From NCBI GenBank assembly GCA_008501585.1, contig QQUN01000072.1, positions 1 through 64,000 of the forward strand: a DNA stretch of 64,000 bases, given 5' to 3'. This DNA is from Pseudomonadota bacterium (GTDB lineage: Bacteria; Pseudomonadota; Gammaproteobacteria; Burkholderiales; Rhodocyclaceae). Made by a program: the position numbers and the translations under genes. The notes beneath the pieces are model-generated. The model ran no database searches and had not been told where the DNA came from. It worked only from the letters and a program-made list of their open reading frames with translations. This document shows positions 1-6,879 of the stretch, piece by piece. Numbering within the stretch: position 1 is the first letter of the stretch; the number at the start of each line of letters is the position of its first letter.

Positions 1-726
1 ATGGGCAAGCTGGATAAGTCCGTCGAGCAGACCATCATCACCGGCTACCGGTCGGCGGCCACGAACACCGGCAACCAGTCGGCGGCCACGAACACCGGCT
101 ACCGGTCGGCGGCCACGAACACCGGCGACTACTCGGCGGCCACGAACACCGGCAACCAGTCGGCGGCCACGAACACCGGCGACTACTCGGCGGCCACGAA
201 CACCGGCTACCGGTCGGCGGCCACGAACACCGGCTACCGGTCGGCGGCCACGAACACCGGCTACCGGTCGGCGGCCACGAACACCGGCGACTACTCGGCG
301 GCCACGAACACCGGCAACCAGTCGGCGGCCACGAACACCGGCAACCAGTCGGCGGCCACGAACACCGGCAACCAGTCGGCGGCCACGAACACCGGCTACC
401 GGTCGGCGGCCACGAACACCGGCTACCGGTCGGCGGCCACGAACACCGGCTACCGGTCGGCGGCCACGAACACCGGCGACTACTCGGCGGCCGAGGTGAA
501 AGGTGCCGAATCCGTCGCAGCCTCCCTGGGTATCCAGGGTCGTGCCCGCGCAGCAGCCGGCGGCGCCATCGTTCTCTGCTACCGCGACGAAGATGACGGC
601 CGCCTGATCCACATCCGCGCCAGCAAGGTCGGAGAGAACGGCATCGAGCCTGATGTCTGGTACGCCCTCGACGCCGCCGGCGAATTCATCAAGGTCGAAG
701 CCGAAGAGGAGGAGGTGGCCGAATGA
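1..726 (+). CDS. Prophage tandem-repeat protein (DUF7666-like C-terminus)
   Basis: Reading from the ATG at base 1 gives 241 residues, but the window begins exactly there, so the true start may lie upstream; the recalled DUF7666 family usually has a longer N-terminal domain before such repeats. Residues 15-167 are seventeen 9-residue units of the form G-x-x-S-A-A-T-N-T, the last degenerate. Residues about 168-241 form a compact non-repeated tail with the motif [10 protein letters not shown] followed by DVWYALD, which I recall from phage DUF7666 proteins. Function is unknown; the regular repeat would suit a beta-solenoid. The stop overlaps the next start (ATGA at 723-726), so it belongs to the same phage transcript. 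Confidence 0.6.
   Translation: MGKLDKSVEQTIITGYRSAATNTGNQSAATNTGYRSAATNTGDYSAATNTGNQSAATNTGDYSAATNTGYRSAATNTGYRSAATNTGYRSAATNTGDYSAATNTGNQSAATNTGNQSAATNTGNQSAATNTGYRSAATNTGYRSAATNTGYRSAATNTGDYSAAEVKGAESVAASLGIQGRARAAAGGAIVLCYRDEDDGRLIHIRASKVGENGIEPDVWYALDAAGEFIKVEAEEEEVAE
43..501 (+). repeat. 27-bp coding minisatellite, 17 units with three variants
   Basis: Seventeen in-frame 27-base units run head to tail. Twenty-one bases per unit are invariant, including synonymous positions; only a 6-base slot changes, and it takes just three values: TACCGG (Tyr-Arg), AACCAG (Asn-Gln) or GACTAC (Asp-Tyr). With Y, N and D for these, the order is Y N Y D N D Y Y Y D N N N Y Y Y D. The final unit (475-501) diverges after Ser-Ala-Ala. 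The identity at the DNA level points to recent duplication and shuffling. Confidence 0.95.
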
Positions 727-1958
727 GCACCCACGCACGTCTTTCCCCCTCCAGCGCGCACCGCTGGCTGCACTGCCCTGGCAGCGTCGCCCTTGAAGCG
801 AGCTGCCCGGACGAATCCAGCGACTTTGCCGACGAAGGCACCGCCGCGCACGAACTGGCCGCCGCGGCGCTCACCGATGGCCGAGACGCTGCGGCCTACG
901 TTGGTAACGTCATCCATGTGAATGGCAAGGGGTGGGATGTCACCGACGACATGGCCGCCCACGTGCAGAAGTACCTCGACTACGTGCGCGCCATCGGCGG
1001 CGAGTTGATGGTCGAGCAGCGCCTGAGCGTCGAAGCCATCACCGGCGAACCCGACGCCAAGGGCACGTCCGATGCGGTCATCCTGGCCGGCGAGGAACTG
1101 GTCATCGTCGATCTGAAATACGGCCGCGGCGTCAAGGTCGATGCTGACGACAACGAGCAGCTGTCGATCTACGCCCTGGCAGCGCTCGCTGAGTTTGAGT
1201 TCCTGGGCGACTTCCAGCGCGTGCGCCTGGTCATCGTGCAGCCCCGGCTCGACCACATCAGTGAGTGGGTGTGCTCGATCGAGGCCCTGCGCGAGTTCGC
1301 CGAGCACGTGAAGGAGCGCGCCTACCACGCGCTGCAAGTGCTGCATCACGAAAAGCCGGGCGCCTACGTGCATCACTGCCGACCGGCGGAAAAGGCCTGC
1401 CGTTTCTGCAAGGCCAAGGCGATTTGCCCGGCACTGACCGACCACGTGCTCGCCACCGTGGCCGACGACTTCGTCGATACCTCCGAGCCTGTTGCTCCGC
1501 AGATCGAGCACGCCACCGAGCGCAGCTTCGACAACACCACGCTGGGCAATCTGCTCGGTGCGGTCGATCTGGTGGAAGCCTGGTGCAAGGCGATCCGCGC
1601 CAAGGCCGAGAGCGAACTGCTCGCCGGTCGTGCGGTGCCAGGCTTCAAGTTGGTCGAAGGCCGGCGCGGTGCCCGCCGCTGGGCTGACGACGCCGAGGTC
1701 GAAACCACGATGAAGGCCATGCGCCTGAAGCTCGAGCAGATGTACGACCTCAAGCTGATCAGCCCGACCAGTGCCGAGAAACTGCACAAGGCCGGCGACA
1801 TCGGCCCGCGCCAGTGGCCGAAGTTGCAGGCGCTGATCACGCAGTCGGACGGCTCGCCCAGCGTGGCCCCGGAATCCGACAAGCGCCCGGCGCTCGTCAT
1901 GCAGGCCGCCGTCGATGAGTTCGCCGACGAGACCGACACCGTGGCGGATCTCGTATGA
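723..1958 (+). CDS. DUF2800 phage protein, Cas4/RecB-like nuclease fold
   Basis: The 411-residue protein matches DUF2800, found in the replication modules of tailed phages. The PD-(D/E)XK-type core is visible: GTSDAV with Asp117, then VDLKYG with Asp130 and Lys132, followed by a conserved Gln-Leu helix. One Cys near the N-terminus (residue 18, in LHCPGS) and three near residues 226-235 (C-x2-C-x5-C) look like the four cluster ligands of Cas4/AddB-type iron-sulfur nucleases. It probably processes DNA ends with the adjacent ssDNA-binding protein and polymerase. Start and stop overlap both neighbours by four bases. Nuclease activity is inferred from motifs only. Confidence 0.8.
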   Translation: MSTHARLSPSSAHRWLHCPGSVALEASCPDESSDFADEGTAAHELAAAALTDGRDAAAYVGNVIHVNGKGWDVTDDMAAHVQKYLDYVRAIGGELMVEQRLSVEAITGEPDAKGTSDAVILAGEELVIVDLKYGRGVKVDADDNEQLSIYALAALAEFEFLGDFQRVRLVIVQPRLDHISEWVCSIEALREFAEHVKERAYHALQVLHHEKPGAYVHHCRPAEKACRFCKAKAICPALTDHVLATVADDFVDTSEPVAPQIEHATERSFDNTTLGNLLGAVDLVEAWCKAIRAKAESELLAGRAVPGFKLVEGRRGARRWADDAEVETTMKAMRLKLEQMYDLKLISPTSAEKLHKAGDIGPRQWPKLQALITQSDGSPSVAPESDKRPALVMQAAVDEFADETDTVADLV

Positions 1959-2146
1959 GGCCGCAACGCCCATCCATCGCCAACGTGCTCCCCGCCGACG
2001 CGCGGGACGCGCTGGTGAAGGCTTACCAGACCGCCCCGTCTGCTGCCGATCCGCTGCGCAGACAGAAGGCCATCGAGAAAACCACGCAGCGGATCAAGCA
2101 GCAGTACCCCGAACTCTTCCACCTTCCCAAGGAGATCGAATCGTGA
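1955..2146 (+). CDS. Small phage protein, 63 residues, unknown function
   Basis: A short ORF that begins inside the stop of the DUF2800 gene (ATGA at 1955-1958) and ends inside the start of the ssDNA-binding protein gene (GTGA at 2143-2146). The product is basic and helical-looking, with the C-terminal part rich in Lys, Gln and Glu; no membrane segment or known domain is recognised. Its support is the coupled overlaps on both sides in a gene-dense phage module. It also carries the Shine-Dalgarno AAGGAG (2129-2134) of the following gene. Confidence 0.6.
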   Translation: MRPQRPSIANVLPADARDALVKAYQTAPSAADPLRRQKAIEKTTQRIKQQYPELFHLPKEIES

Positions 2147-2691
2147 AGATCAAACTCGCAAATGTGCGCCTCGCGTTCCCCGTGCTGTTCGAAGCCAAGA
2201 CCGTCAATGGCGAAGGCAAGCCGGCCTTTTCCGCTTCCTTCCTGCTCGACCCCGCCGACCCCCAGGTCAAGACCCTGAACCAAGGCATCGAGCAAGTCGC
2301 CAAGGACAAGTGGGGCGCCAAGGCCGACGCCATCCTCAAGCAGATGCGTGCCCAGGACAAGGTCTGCCTGCACGACGGAGACCTCAAGAGCAACTACGAC
2401 GGCTTCCCCGGCAACCTCTACCTCAGCTCCCGGGCGGTCACCCGCCCGCTGGTCATCGACAAGGACAAGAGCCCGCTCACCGAGCAGGACGGCAAGCCCT
2501 ACGCCGGCTGCTACGTGAATGTCAGCGTCGAGCTGTGGGCGCAGGACAACAACTACGGCAAGCGTGTGAATGCCTCGCTGCGCGGGGTGCAGTTCCTGCG
2601 CGACGGCGACGCCTTCGCGGGCGGCGGTGCGGCGTCCGAAGATGAATTCGACGACATCGCCGAAGGCACCGAAGCCGGCGACCTGGTGTAA
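2143..2691 (+). CDS. Phage ssDNA-binding protein (DUF2815/Enc34 type)
   Basis: The 182-residue product begins [19 protein letters not shown] and matches DUF2815, the family of the Enc34 phage single-stranded-DNA-binding protein with an OB fold. GTG at 2143 is chosen over upstream in-frame starts because AAGGAG lies eight bases before it and because the product then starts exactly at the domain. The C-terminus is strongly acidic (EDEFDDIAEGTEAGDLV), as in many phage SSBs, where such tails recruit replication proteins. It sits between the nuclease-like protein and the DNA polymerase. Confidence 0.85.
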   Translation: MKIKLANVRLAFPVLFEAKTVNGEGKPAFSASFLLDPADPQVKTLNQGIEQVAKDKWGAKADAILKQMRAQDKVCLHDGDLKSNYDGFPGNLYLSSRAVTRPLVIDKDKSPLTEQDGKPYAGCYVNVSVELWAQDNNYGKRVNASLRGVQFLRDGDAFAGGGAASEDEFDDIAEGTEAGDLV

Positions 2692-2721
2692 CCGCCAGCC
2701 TCGCGGCCACGTGCCGCGGGG

Positions 2722-2819
2722 CGCTTTGAAGACTGGCCGGGCGCGCAAGGTCGCGCGGGCTAGTCACCGAAGGGAAGCCGGCTGACTACCGGCCCCGGAC
2801 CCGGCCAGTCTTCAAAGCG
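2722..2819 (+). repeat. 20-bp perfect inverted repeat with internal hairpins
   Basis: CGCTTTGAAGACTGGCCGGG at 2722-2741 recurs as its exact reverse complement at 2800-2819, 58 bases apart. Inside lie two further possible hairpins: GCGCG/CGCGC around 2741-2756 and GCCGG/CCGGC at 2777-2781 and 2789-2793; alternatively TAGTCA (2761-2766) can pair with TGACTA (2783-2788). As RNA this would fold into a branched structure closing 15 bases upstream of the polymerase start codon. It fills the only sizeable intergenic gap in the phage module. Its role is unknown; a cis-acting RNA or replication element is inferred. Confidence 0.75.
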
Positions 2820-2834
2820 AACACGGAACACGAC

Positions 2835-4892
2835 ATGACCACCCTTTGGCTCGACCTCGAAACGTTCTGCGACGTGCCGATCACCCACGGCACGCACGCC
2901 TACGCCGAAAGCGCGGAGATCATGCTCTTCGCCTACGCGCTCGACGACGCGCCGGTGAGCGTGTGGGATCGGACGACGGGCAGCGAGATCCCGGCAGAAC
3001 TCTACGCCGCACTCACGAACCCTGACGTGCTGATCTGCGCCCACAACTCCCACTTCGATCGCACGGTGCTGAACCACTACTGGCAGACCGACCGCACCCG
3101 CTGGCGCGACACCATGGTCAAGGCACTGGCGCATTCGCTGCCGGGCGCCCTGGACAAGCTGTGCGACATCCTCAGCGTATCGACCGACAAGGCCAAGGAC
3201 AAGGACGGCCGGCAGCTGATCCACCTTTTCTGCAAGCCGCGCCCCGCTACCAGCAAGATCAGGAGGGCCACCCGTGAAACCCACCCCGCCGAATGGGAAC
3301 GCTTCGTCCGCTACGCCGGGCTCGACATCGAGGCCATGCGTGAGGTTGATCGCAAGCTCCCCCGCTGGAACTATCAAGGCGACGAACTCGATTTATGGCA
3401 TCTGGATCAGCGCATCAATGATCGCGGCGTGGCCGTGGATCTGGCTATGGCCATGGCTGCCATTCGCGCCACCGACAAGGCCAAGGCCACACTTGCGCAT
3501 CGTGCCCAAGAGCTGACTGACGCCGCCGTACGGGCCGCCACCCAGCGCGACGCCATGCTCCGCCACCTGCTGGACGCCTACGGCATCGAGTTGCCGGACA
3601 TGCAGAAGAGCACCCTGGAGCGGCGCATCGCCGACCCGGATCTACCCGCCGAACTGCGCGAGCTGCTGGCCGTCCGCCTGCAGGCGAGCACCACCAGCAC
3701 CAGCAAGTACAAGGCGCTCGCCAATGCCACCAGTGCCGACGGGCGCCTGCGCGGCACGCTGCAGTTCTGTGGTGCGATGCGCACCGGCCGCTGGGCCGGC
3801 CGCACCTTCCAGCCGCAGAACCTGCCGCGCCCCACGCTCAAGCAGGATCAGATCGACCTCGGCATCGAAGCGATGAAGGCCGACGCCGAGGATCTGCTCT
3901 TCGGCAACGTCATGGAACTCGCCAGTTCCGCGATCCGCGGCTGCATCGTGGCGCCGGCCGGCCGTAAGCTGGTGGTGGCCGACCTATCCAACATCGAAGG
4001 CCGCGGCATCGCCTGGCTCGCGGGCGAGACCTGGAAGCTCGCCGCCTTCCGCGCCTTCGACGCCGGTACCGGGCCGGACCTCTACAAGCTGGCCTACGCC
4101 AAGGCCTTCGCCATCCTGGTCGAAGCCGTCACCAAGGATCAGCGCCAGATCGGCAAAGTGATGGAGCTCATGCTCGGCTACGAGGGTGGCGTCGGCGCCT
4201 TCATCACCGGGGCGGCCACCTACGGCATCGACCTCGACGCCATGGCCGAAGCCGCATGGCCCAGCATCCCCGCCGACGTACTCGCCCAGGCGAACGAGTT
4301 CCTTGGCTGGACCAAGCGCCAGAAGCGCTCGACCTTCGGCCTTGCTGACAAGACCTTCATCGTCTGCGATGCGCTCAAGCGCCTGTGGCGCCTCGCGCAT
4401 GCCGAGACCGCCACCTGGTGGGGCGAACTCAAGGACGCAGCCGGCCGTGCCATCGCACTCCCCAGCGTCACCGTGCCTTGCCGCAAGGTCAAGCTGCGCC
4501 GCGACGGCAACTGGCTGCGCATCGGCCTGCCGTCCGGGCGCGTGCTCTGCTACCCCAGCCCGCAGGTCGATGAGAAGGGCCAGCTCAGCTACATGGGCGT
4601 CAATCAGTACAGCCGCAAGTGGTGCCGCCTCAAGACCTACGGCGGCAAGCTCGCCGAGAACATCACTCAGGCGGCCGCCCGCGACGTGCTCGCCGCCAAT
4701 ATGCCGGCCATTGAAGCGGCCGGCTACCCGATCGTTCTCTCGGTGCATGACGAGCTGATCACCGAAGCCCCGGACTCGCCCGAGTTCAACCACGAACACC
4801 TGGCCACGCTCATGGCCGCCAACCCCCCTTGGGCCGACGGCCTGCCGCTCGCTGCGGCCGGCTTCGAGGCCTATCGCTACCGCAAAGACTAG
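2835..4892 (+). CDS. Phage family A DNA polymerase with 3'-5' exonuclease
   Basis: The 685-residue protein has the usual phage PolA layout. An N-terminal DnaQ-like proofreading exonuclease shows WLDLETF (Asp7, Glu9), HNSHFDRTVL and a later YAGLDIEAMRE. The C-terminal polymerase shows motif A as DLSNIEGRGIAWLAG, a helix with RQIGKVMELMLGYEGG as motif B and SVHDELITEAP as motif C with the catalytic Asp. No 5'-3' exonuclease domain is present, as is usual for phage enzymes. It would copy phage DNA together with the SSB, VRR-NUC protein and helicase encoded around it. Confidence 0.92.
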   Translation: MTTLWLDLETFCDVPITHGTHAYAESAEIMLFAYALDDAPVSVWDRTTGSEIPAELYAALTNPDVLICAHNSHFDRTVLNHYWQTDRTRWRDTMVKALAHSLPGALDKLCDILSVSTDKAKDKDGRQLIHLFCKPRPATSKIRRATRETHPAEWERFVRYAGLDIEAMREVDRKLPRWNYQGDELDLWHLDQRINDRGVAVDLAMAMAAIRATDKAKATLAHRAQELTDAAVRAATQRDAMLRHLLDAYGIELPDMQKSTLERRIADPDLPAELRELLAVRLQASTTSTSKYKALANATSADGRLRGTLQFCGAMRTGRWAGRTFQPQNLPRPTLKQDQIDLGIEAMKADAEDLLFGNVMELASSAIRGCIVAPAGRKLVVADLSNIEGRGIAWLAGETWKLAAFRAFDAGTGPDLYKLAYAKAFAILVEAVTKDQRQIGKVMELMLGYEGGVGAFITGAATYGIDLDAMAEAAWPSIPADVLAQANEFLGWTKRQKRSTFGLADKTFIVCDALKRLWRLAHAETATWWGELKDAAGRAIALPSVTVPCRKVKLRRDGNWLRIGLPSGRVLCYPSPQVDEKGQLSYMGVNQYSRKWCRLKTYGGKLAENITQAAARDVLAANMPAIEAAGYPIVLSVHDELITEAPDSPEFNHEHLATLMAANPPWADGLPLAAAGFEAYRYRKD

Positions 4893-4903
4893 GAGCCCAC
4901 CAA

Positions 4904-5008
4904 ATGCTGCAACGTCTCGCCCTTGCCCGCCGGCTGTTCCGGCTCTACCGCCGCACCGGCCTCCCTTGGAAGAACGCATTGCTGCGCGCCTGGAGGATGG
5001 CGGAATGA
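4904..5008 (+). CDS. 34-residue basic phage peptide
   Basis: A short ORF that starts 12 bases after the polymerase stop. AGGAG at 4891-4895 lies eight bases before its ATG, and its TGA overlaps the ATG of the nuclease gene (ATGA at 5005-5008). The product begins MLQRLALARRLFRLYRR and is highly basic, rich in Arg and Leu and likely an amphipathic helix. Good translation signals and coupling on the 3' side argue that it is real. Function unknown; it may serve mainly to couple translation of the nuclease gene. Confidence 0.6.
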   Translation: MLQRLALARRLFRLYRRTGLPWKNALLRAWRMAE

Positions 5009-5295
5009 GAGAAAGCACCATCGAGCAATACCTCGTCGATCGCGTCAAGGCGCTCGGCGGCGAGGTGCGCAAGGTCAAATGGATCGGCCGCCACGGCGCA
5101 CCCGACCGCTTTGTGATGCTCCCGCAGACCGGCGAGACCATCGGCCGCCCGGCCCGTAGCCTGTGGGTGGAGCTCAAGGCCCCCGGCGAGAAACCCAAGC
5201 CGCACCAGGTGCGCGAGCACGAGCGCATGCGCCGCATGGGTCAGTGTGTCGAGATCGTGGATTCCTGCGAGCGTGTCGAGGAGGTGCTGGCATGA
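5005..5295 (+). CDS. VRR-NUC domain nuclease
   Basis: The 96-residue protein is a single VRR-NUC domain of the PD-(D/E)XK nuclease superfamily. Visible features are GRHGAPDRFVML, with the catalytic Asp, and LWVELKAPGEKPKPHQ, with the Glu-x-Lys pair and the family's Pro-x-x-x-Gln. Proteins of this kind accompany phage polymerases and SNF2 helicases and are thought to act as Holliday-junction or flap nucleases. Start ATG at 5005 is fixed by the overlap with the preceding 34-codon ORF and by domain length. It overlaps the next start by four bases. Confidence 0.88.
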   Translation: MRESTIEQYLVDRVKALGGEVRKVKWIGRHGAPDRFVMLPQTGETIGRPARSLWVELKAPGEKPKPHQVREHERMRRMGQCVEIVDSCERVEEVLA

Positions 5296-5447
5296 GGCAG
5301 TTCTTCATCACCGCGCTCTACGTGTCGATCCCGATCTCGCTCTTCGGCTTCGCCGCATGGCTGGTCTACAAGCAGGCACCGGGTTGGGGGTGGTTTCTGT
5401 TTGCCGTCGTCCTTGTTACCGGCAGCATCAAGTGGAGCGTGAAATGA
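5292..5447 (+). CDS. Small two-helix membrane protein of the prophage
   Basis: A 51-residue ORF coupled at both ends (ATGA overlaps at 5292-5295 and 5444-5447). It is almost wholly hydrophobic: a first segment around residues 4-24 and a second around 32-46 with a Gly-Trp-Gly turn between them, ending in Lys. Both segments are long enough to cross the membrane. No family is recognised. Small membrane proteins within phage early modules often affect superinfection or host physiology, but nothing here says which. Confidence 0.6.
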   Translation: MRQFFITALYVSIPISLFGFAAWLVYKQAPGWGWFLFAVVLVTGSIKWSVK

Positions 5448-5860
5448 CCAAATGGGATCTGCGCATGCTGGCACTGGTCCAACTCATCGCCACGTGGAGC
5501 AAAGACCCGAGCACGGGTGTGGGTGCTGTGATCGTCGATCCGAAGAACCGCGTCGTGTCGCTGGGCTTCAACGGCTTCCCGCGCGCGGTGGCCGACGTGG
5601 TCGTCGATCGCGACGAGAAGCTGCGCCGCACCATCCACGCCGAGGAAAACGCGCTGCTGTTCGCGCCGCGCACGGTGGAGGGTTGCACGATCTACCTCAC
5701 CCATCCGCCGTGCGCCCGCTGCGCCGCCAAGCTCATCCAGGCCGGTATCGCCCGGGTCGTGCATGCGCCGGCAGCCGAGGGCTTCGCCGAACGCTGGGCC
5801 GACGACATGCGCAGCGCCTCGGCCATGTTCAGCGAGGCGGGCATCGAGGTGGTGGCGTGA
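5444..5860 (+). CDS. dCMP/cytidine deaminase family protein
   Basis: The 138-residue product belongs to the zinc-dependent deoxycytidylate deaminase family. The zinc site is explicit: HAEENALLF supplies His and the proton-shuttling Glu, and PPCARCAAKLIQ supplies two Cys. Length fits phage dCMP deaminases, which convert dCMP to dUMP and so feed thymidylate synthesis. The substrate is inferred from family; a ComEB-like role cannot be excluded. ATG at 5444 overlaps the membrane-protein stop, and its own stop overlaps the GTG of the methyltransferase gene. Confidence 0.88.
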   Translation: MTKWDLRMLALVQLIATWSKDPSTGVGAVIVDPKNRVVSLGFNGFPRAVADVVVDRDEKLRRTIHAEENALLFAPRTVEGCTIYLTHPPCARCAAKLIQAGIARVVHAPAAEGFAERWADDMRSASAMFSEAGIEVVA

Positions 5861-6879
5861 CCGCCTACTACAACGAATTCGACCCCTACGCAGCCCAGTG
5901 GCTGCGCAACCTGATCGCAGCCGGCCACATCGCGCCGGGCGACGTGGATACGAGGAGCATTCTGGATGTCGCACCCGACGATCTCGCCGGATACGTGCAG
6001 TGCCATTTCTTCGCCGGCATCGGCGGATGGAGCGCGGCCCTTCGTTTGGCCCAATGGCCCGACGCCCGCCCAGTGTGGACGGGGTCTTGCCCTTGCCAGC
6101 CTTTCTCCGTGGCTGGCGCGGGTGCTGGGATGCTCGACGAGCGGCACCTATGGCCTCACTGGCACTGGCTCATCGAGCAGTGCCGCCCTGGCGTCGTCTT
6201 TGGCGAGCAGGTTGAAGCAGCGATTCGCCACGACTGGCTCGACCTTGTACAAGCTGACATGGAAGGAATCGGCTACGCCTGCGCGCCGGTCGGTGTTCCT
6301 GCTGCGGGCGTCGGTGCGCCGCACATCCGACAGCGCCTGTGGTTCGTGGCCGACAGCCAGCGCGTCGGACGGCAGCGGCGGGCGGACGCCAGCGGACCCG
6401 TTGGCGAAAACGCGCCCGTCCGGGGCGAAGGTTTGTCAGACGCTCAACGCGGTGGCATCGATGGCCGGCTGGACCACCACCACCACCAGGGACTGGAAGG
6501 ACTCGGGCGCGGACATCAAGCCGAGAGCGGACGGCAAGGCGCGACTGGATCAGTTGCCACGGCAAGCGAATCTGGCGGGCTGGGCGACGACGACGGCGCA
6601 GGATCACAGCCGGGGCGTCAAACCGCCGAGGCCACAGGACACGGGCGTGCCGCTGTCGCAGATGGTGGCGCTTGTCGGCCCGGCCCGCTTAACGGCTTCT
6701 GGGCAGATGCTGACTGGCTCTTCTGCCGGGATGGAAAGTGGCGGCCAGTTGAACCCGGCACATTCCCGCTGGCTCATGGGGTATCCGGCCGCGTGGGACG
6801 ACTGCGCGCCTACGGCAATGCCATCGTCCCGCAAGTCGCGGCGGAAGTGATCCGCGCCTATCTGGAGTGCCGCCCATGA
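5857..6879 (+). CDS. Prophage DNA (cytosine-5) methyltransferase
   Basis: The 340-residue enzyme starts at GTG 5857 (GTGA overlap with the deaminase gene). C5-methyltransferase motifs are in order: HFFAGIGGW (I), GSCPCQPFS with catalytic Cys80 (IV), VFGEQV (VI), RQRLWFVAD (VIII) and AYGNAIVPQVAAEV (X). The target-recognition stretch, about residues 165-300, is peculiar in this frame: rich in Gly, Arg, Gln, Ala and a run of His, and poor in hydrophobic residues. A second frame is open across the same DNA (5966-6850). It may protect phage DNA from host restriction. Confidence 0.85.
   Translation: MTAYYNEFDPYAAQWLRNLIAAGHIAPGDVDTRSILDVAPDDLAGYVQCHFFAGIGGWSAALRLAQWPDARPVWTGSCPCQPFSVAGAGAGMLDERHLWPHWHWLIEQCRPGVVFGEQVEAAIRHDWLDLVQADMEGIGYACAPVGVPAAGVGAPHIRQRLWFVADSQRVGRQRRADASGPVGENAPVRGEGLSDAQRGGIDGRLDHHHHQGLEGLGRGHQAESGRQGATGSVATASESGGLGDDDGAGSQPGRQTAEATGHGRAAVADGGACRPGPLNGFWADADWLFCRDGKWRPVEPGTFPLAHGVSGRVGRLRAYGNAIVPQVAAEVIRAYLECRP
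5966..6850 (+). CDS. Long alternative-frame ORF inside the methyltransferase gene
   Basis: A 294-codon ORF in the +1 frame relative to the methyltransferase gene covers most of it. The product is unusually protein-like for a shadow frame: it contains LYKLTWKESATPARRS, three spaced Trp-Thr/Pro-Thr repeats (WPTASASD, WTTTTTRD, WATTTAQD) and ends near LNPAHSRWLMGYPAAWDDCA. I recall closely similar sequences annotated as separate phage proteins next to or over Dcm genes. No good ribosome-binding site is seen before its ATG, so how it would be translated is unclear. It may be an overprinted gene; expression is unproven. Confidence 0.4.
   Translation: MSHPTISPDTCSAISSPASADGARPFVWPNGPTPAQCGRGLALASLSPWLARVLGCSTSGTYGLTGTGSSSSAALASSLASRLKQRFATTGSTLYKLTWKESATPARRSVFLLRASVRRTSDSACGSWPTASASDGSGGRTPADPLAKTRPSGAKVCQTLNAVASMAGWTTTTTRDWKDSGADIKPRADGKARLDQLPRQANLAGWATTTAQDHSRGVKPPRPQDTGVPLSQMVALVGPARLTASGQMLTGSSAGMESGGQLNPAHSRWLMGYPAAWDDCAPTAMPSSRKSRRK

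Noticed and set aside
43-501. Direct 27-bp repeats that could look like a CRISPR array
   Set aside because: There are no unique spacers; the units are contiguous, in frame and translated as part of a protein.
1915-2691. Starting the ssDNA-binding protein at 1915
   Set aside because: The extra 76 residues are Arg-rich and lie over the DUF2800 and 63-residue ORFs; GTG 2143 has a Shine-Dalgarno and begins at the domain.
4904-5295. Starting the VRR-NUC gene at an upstream in-frame ATG (4966)
   Set aside because: ATG 5005 gives the domain start and an ATGA overlap with the 34-codon ORF; the upstream codons would overlap that ORF heavily.
5966-6850. A frameshift that breaks the methyltransferase gene
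   Set aside because: The methyltransferase frame is continuous from GTG 5857 to 6879 with motifs I, IV, VI, VIII and X all in frame, so the second frame is an addition, not a break.
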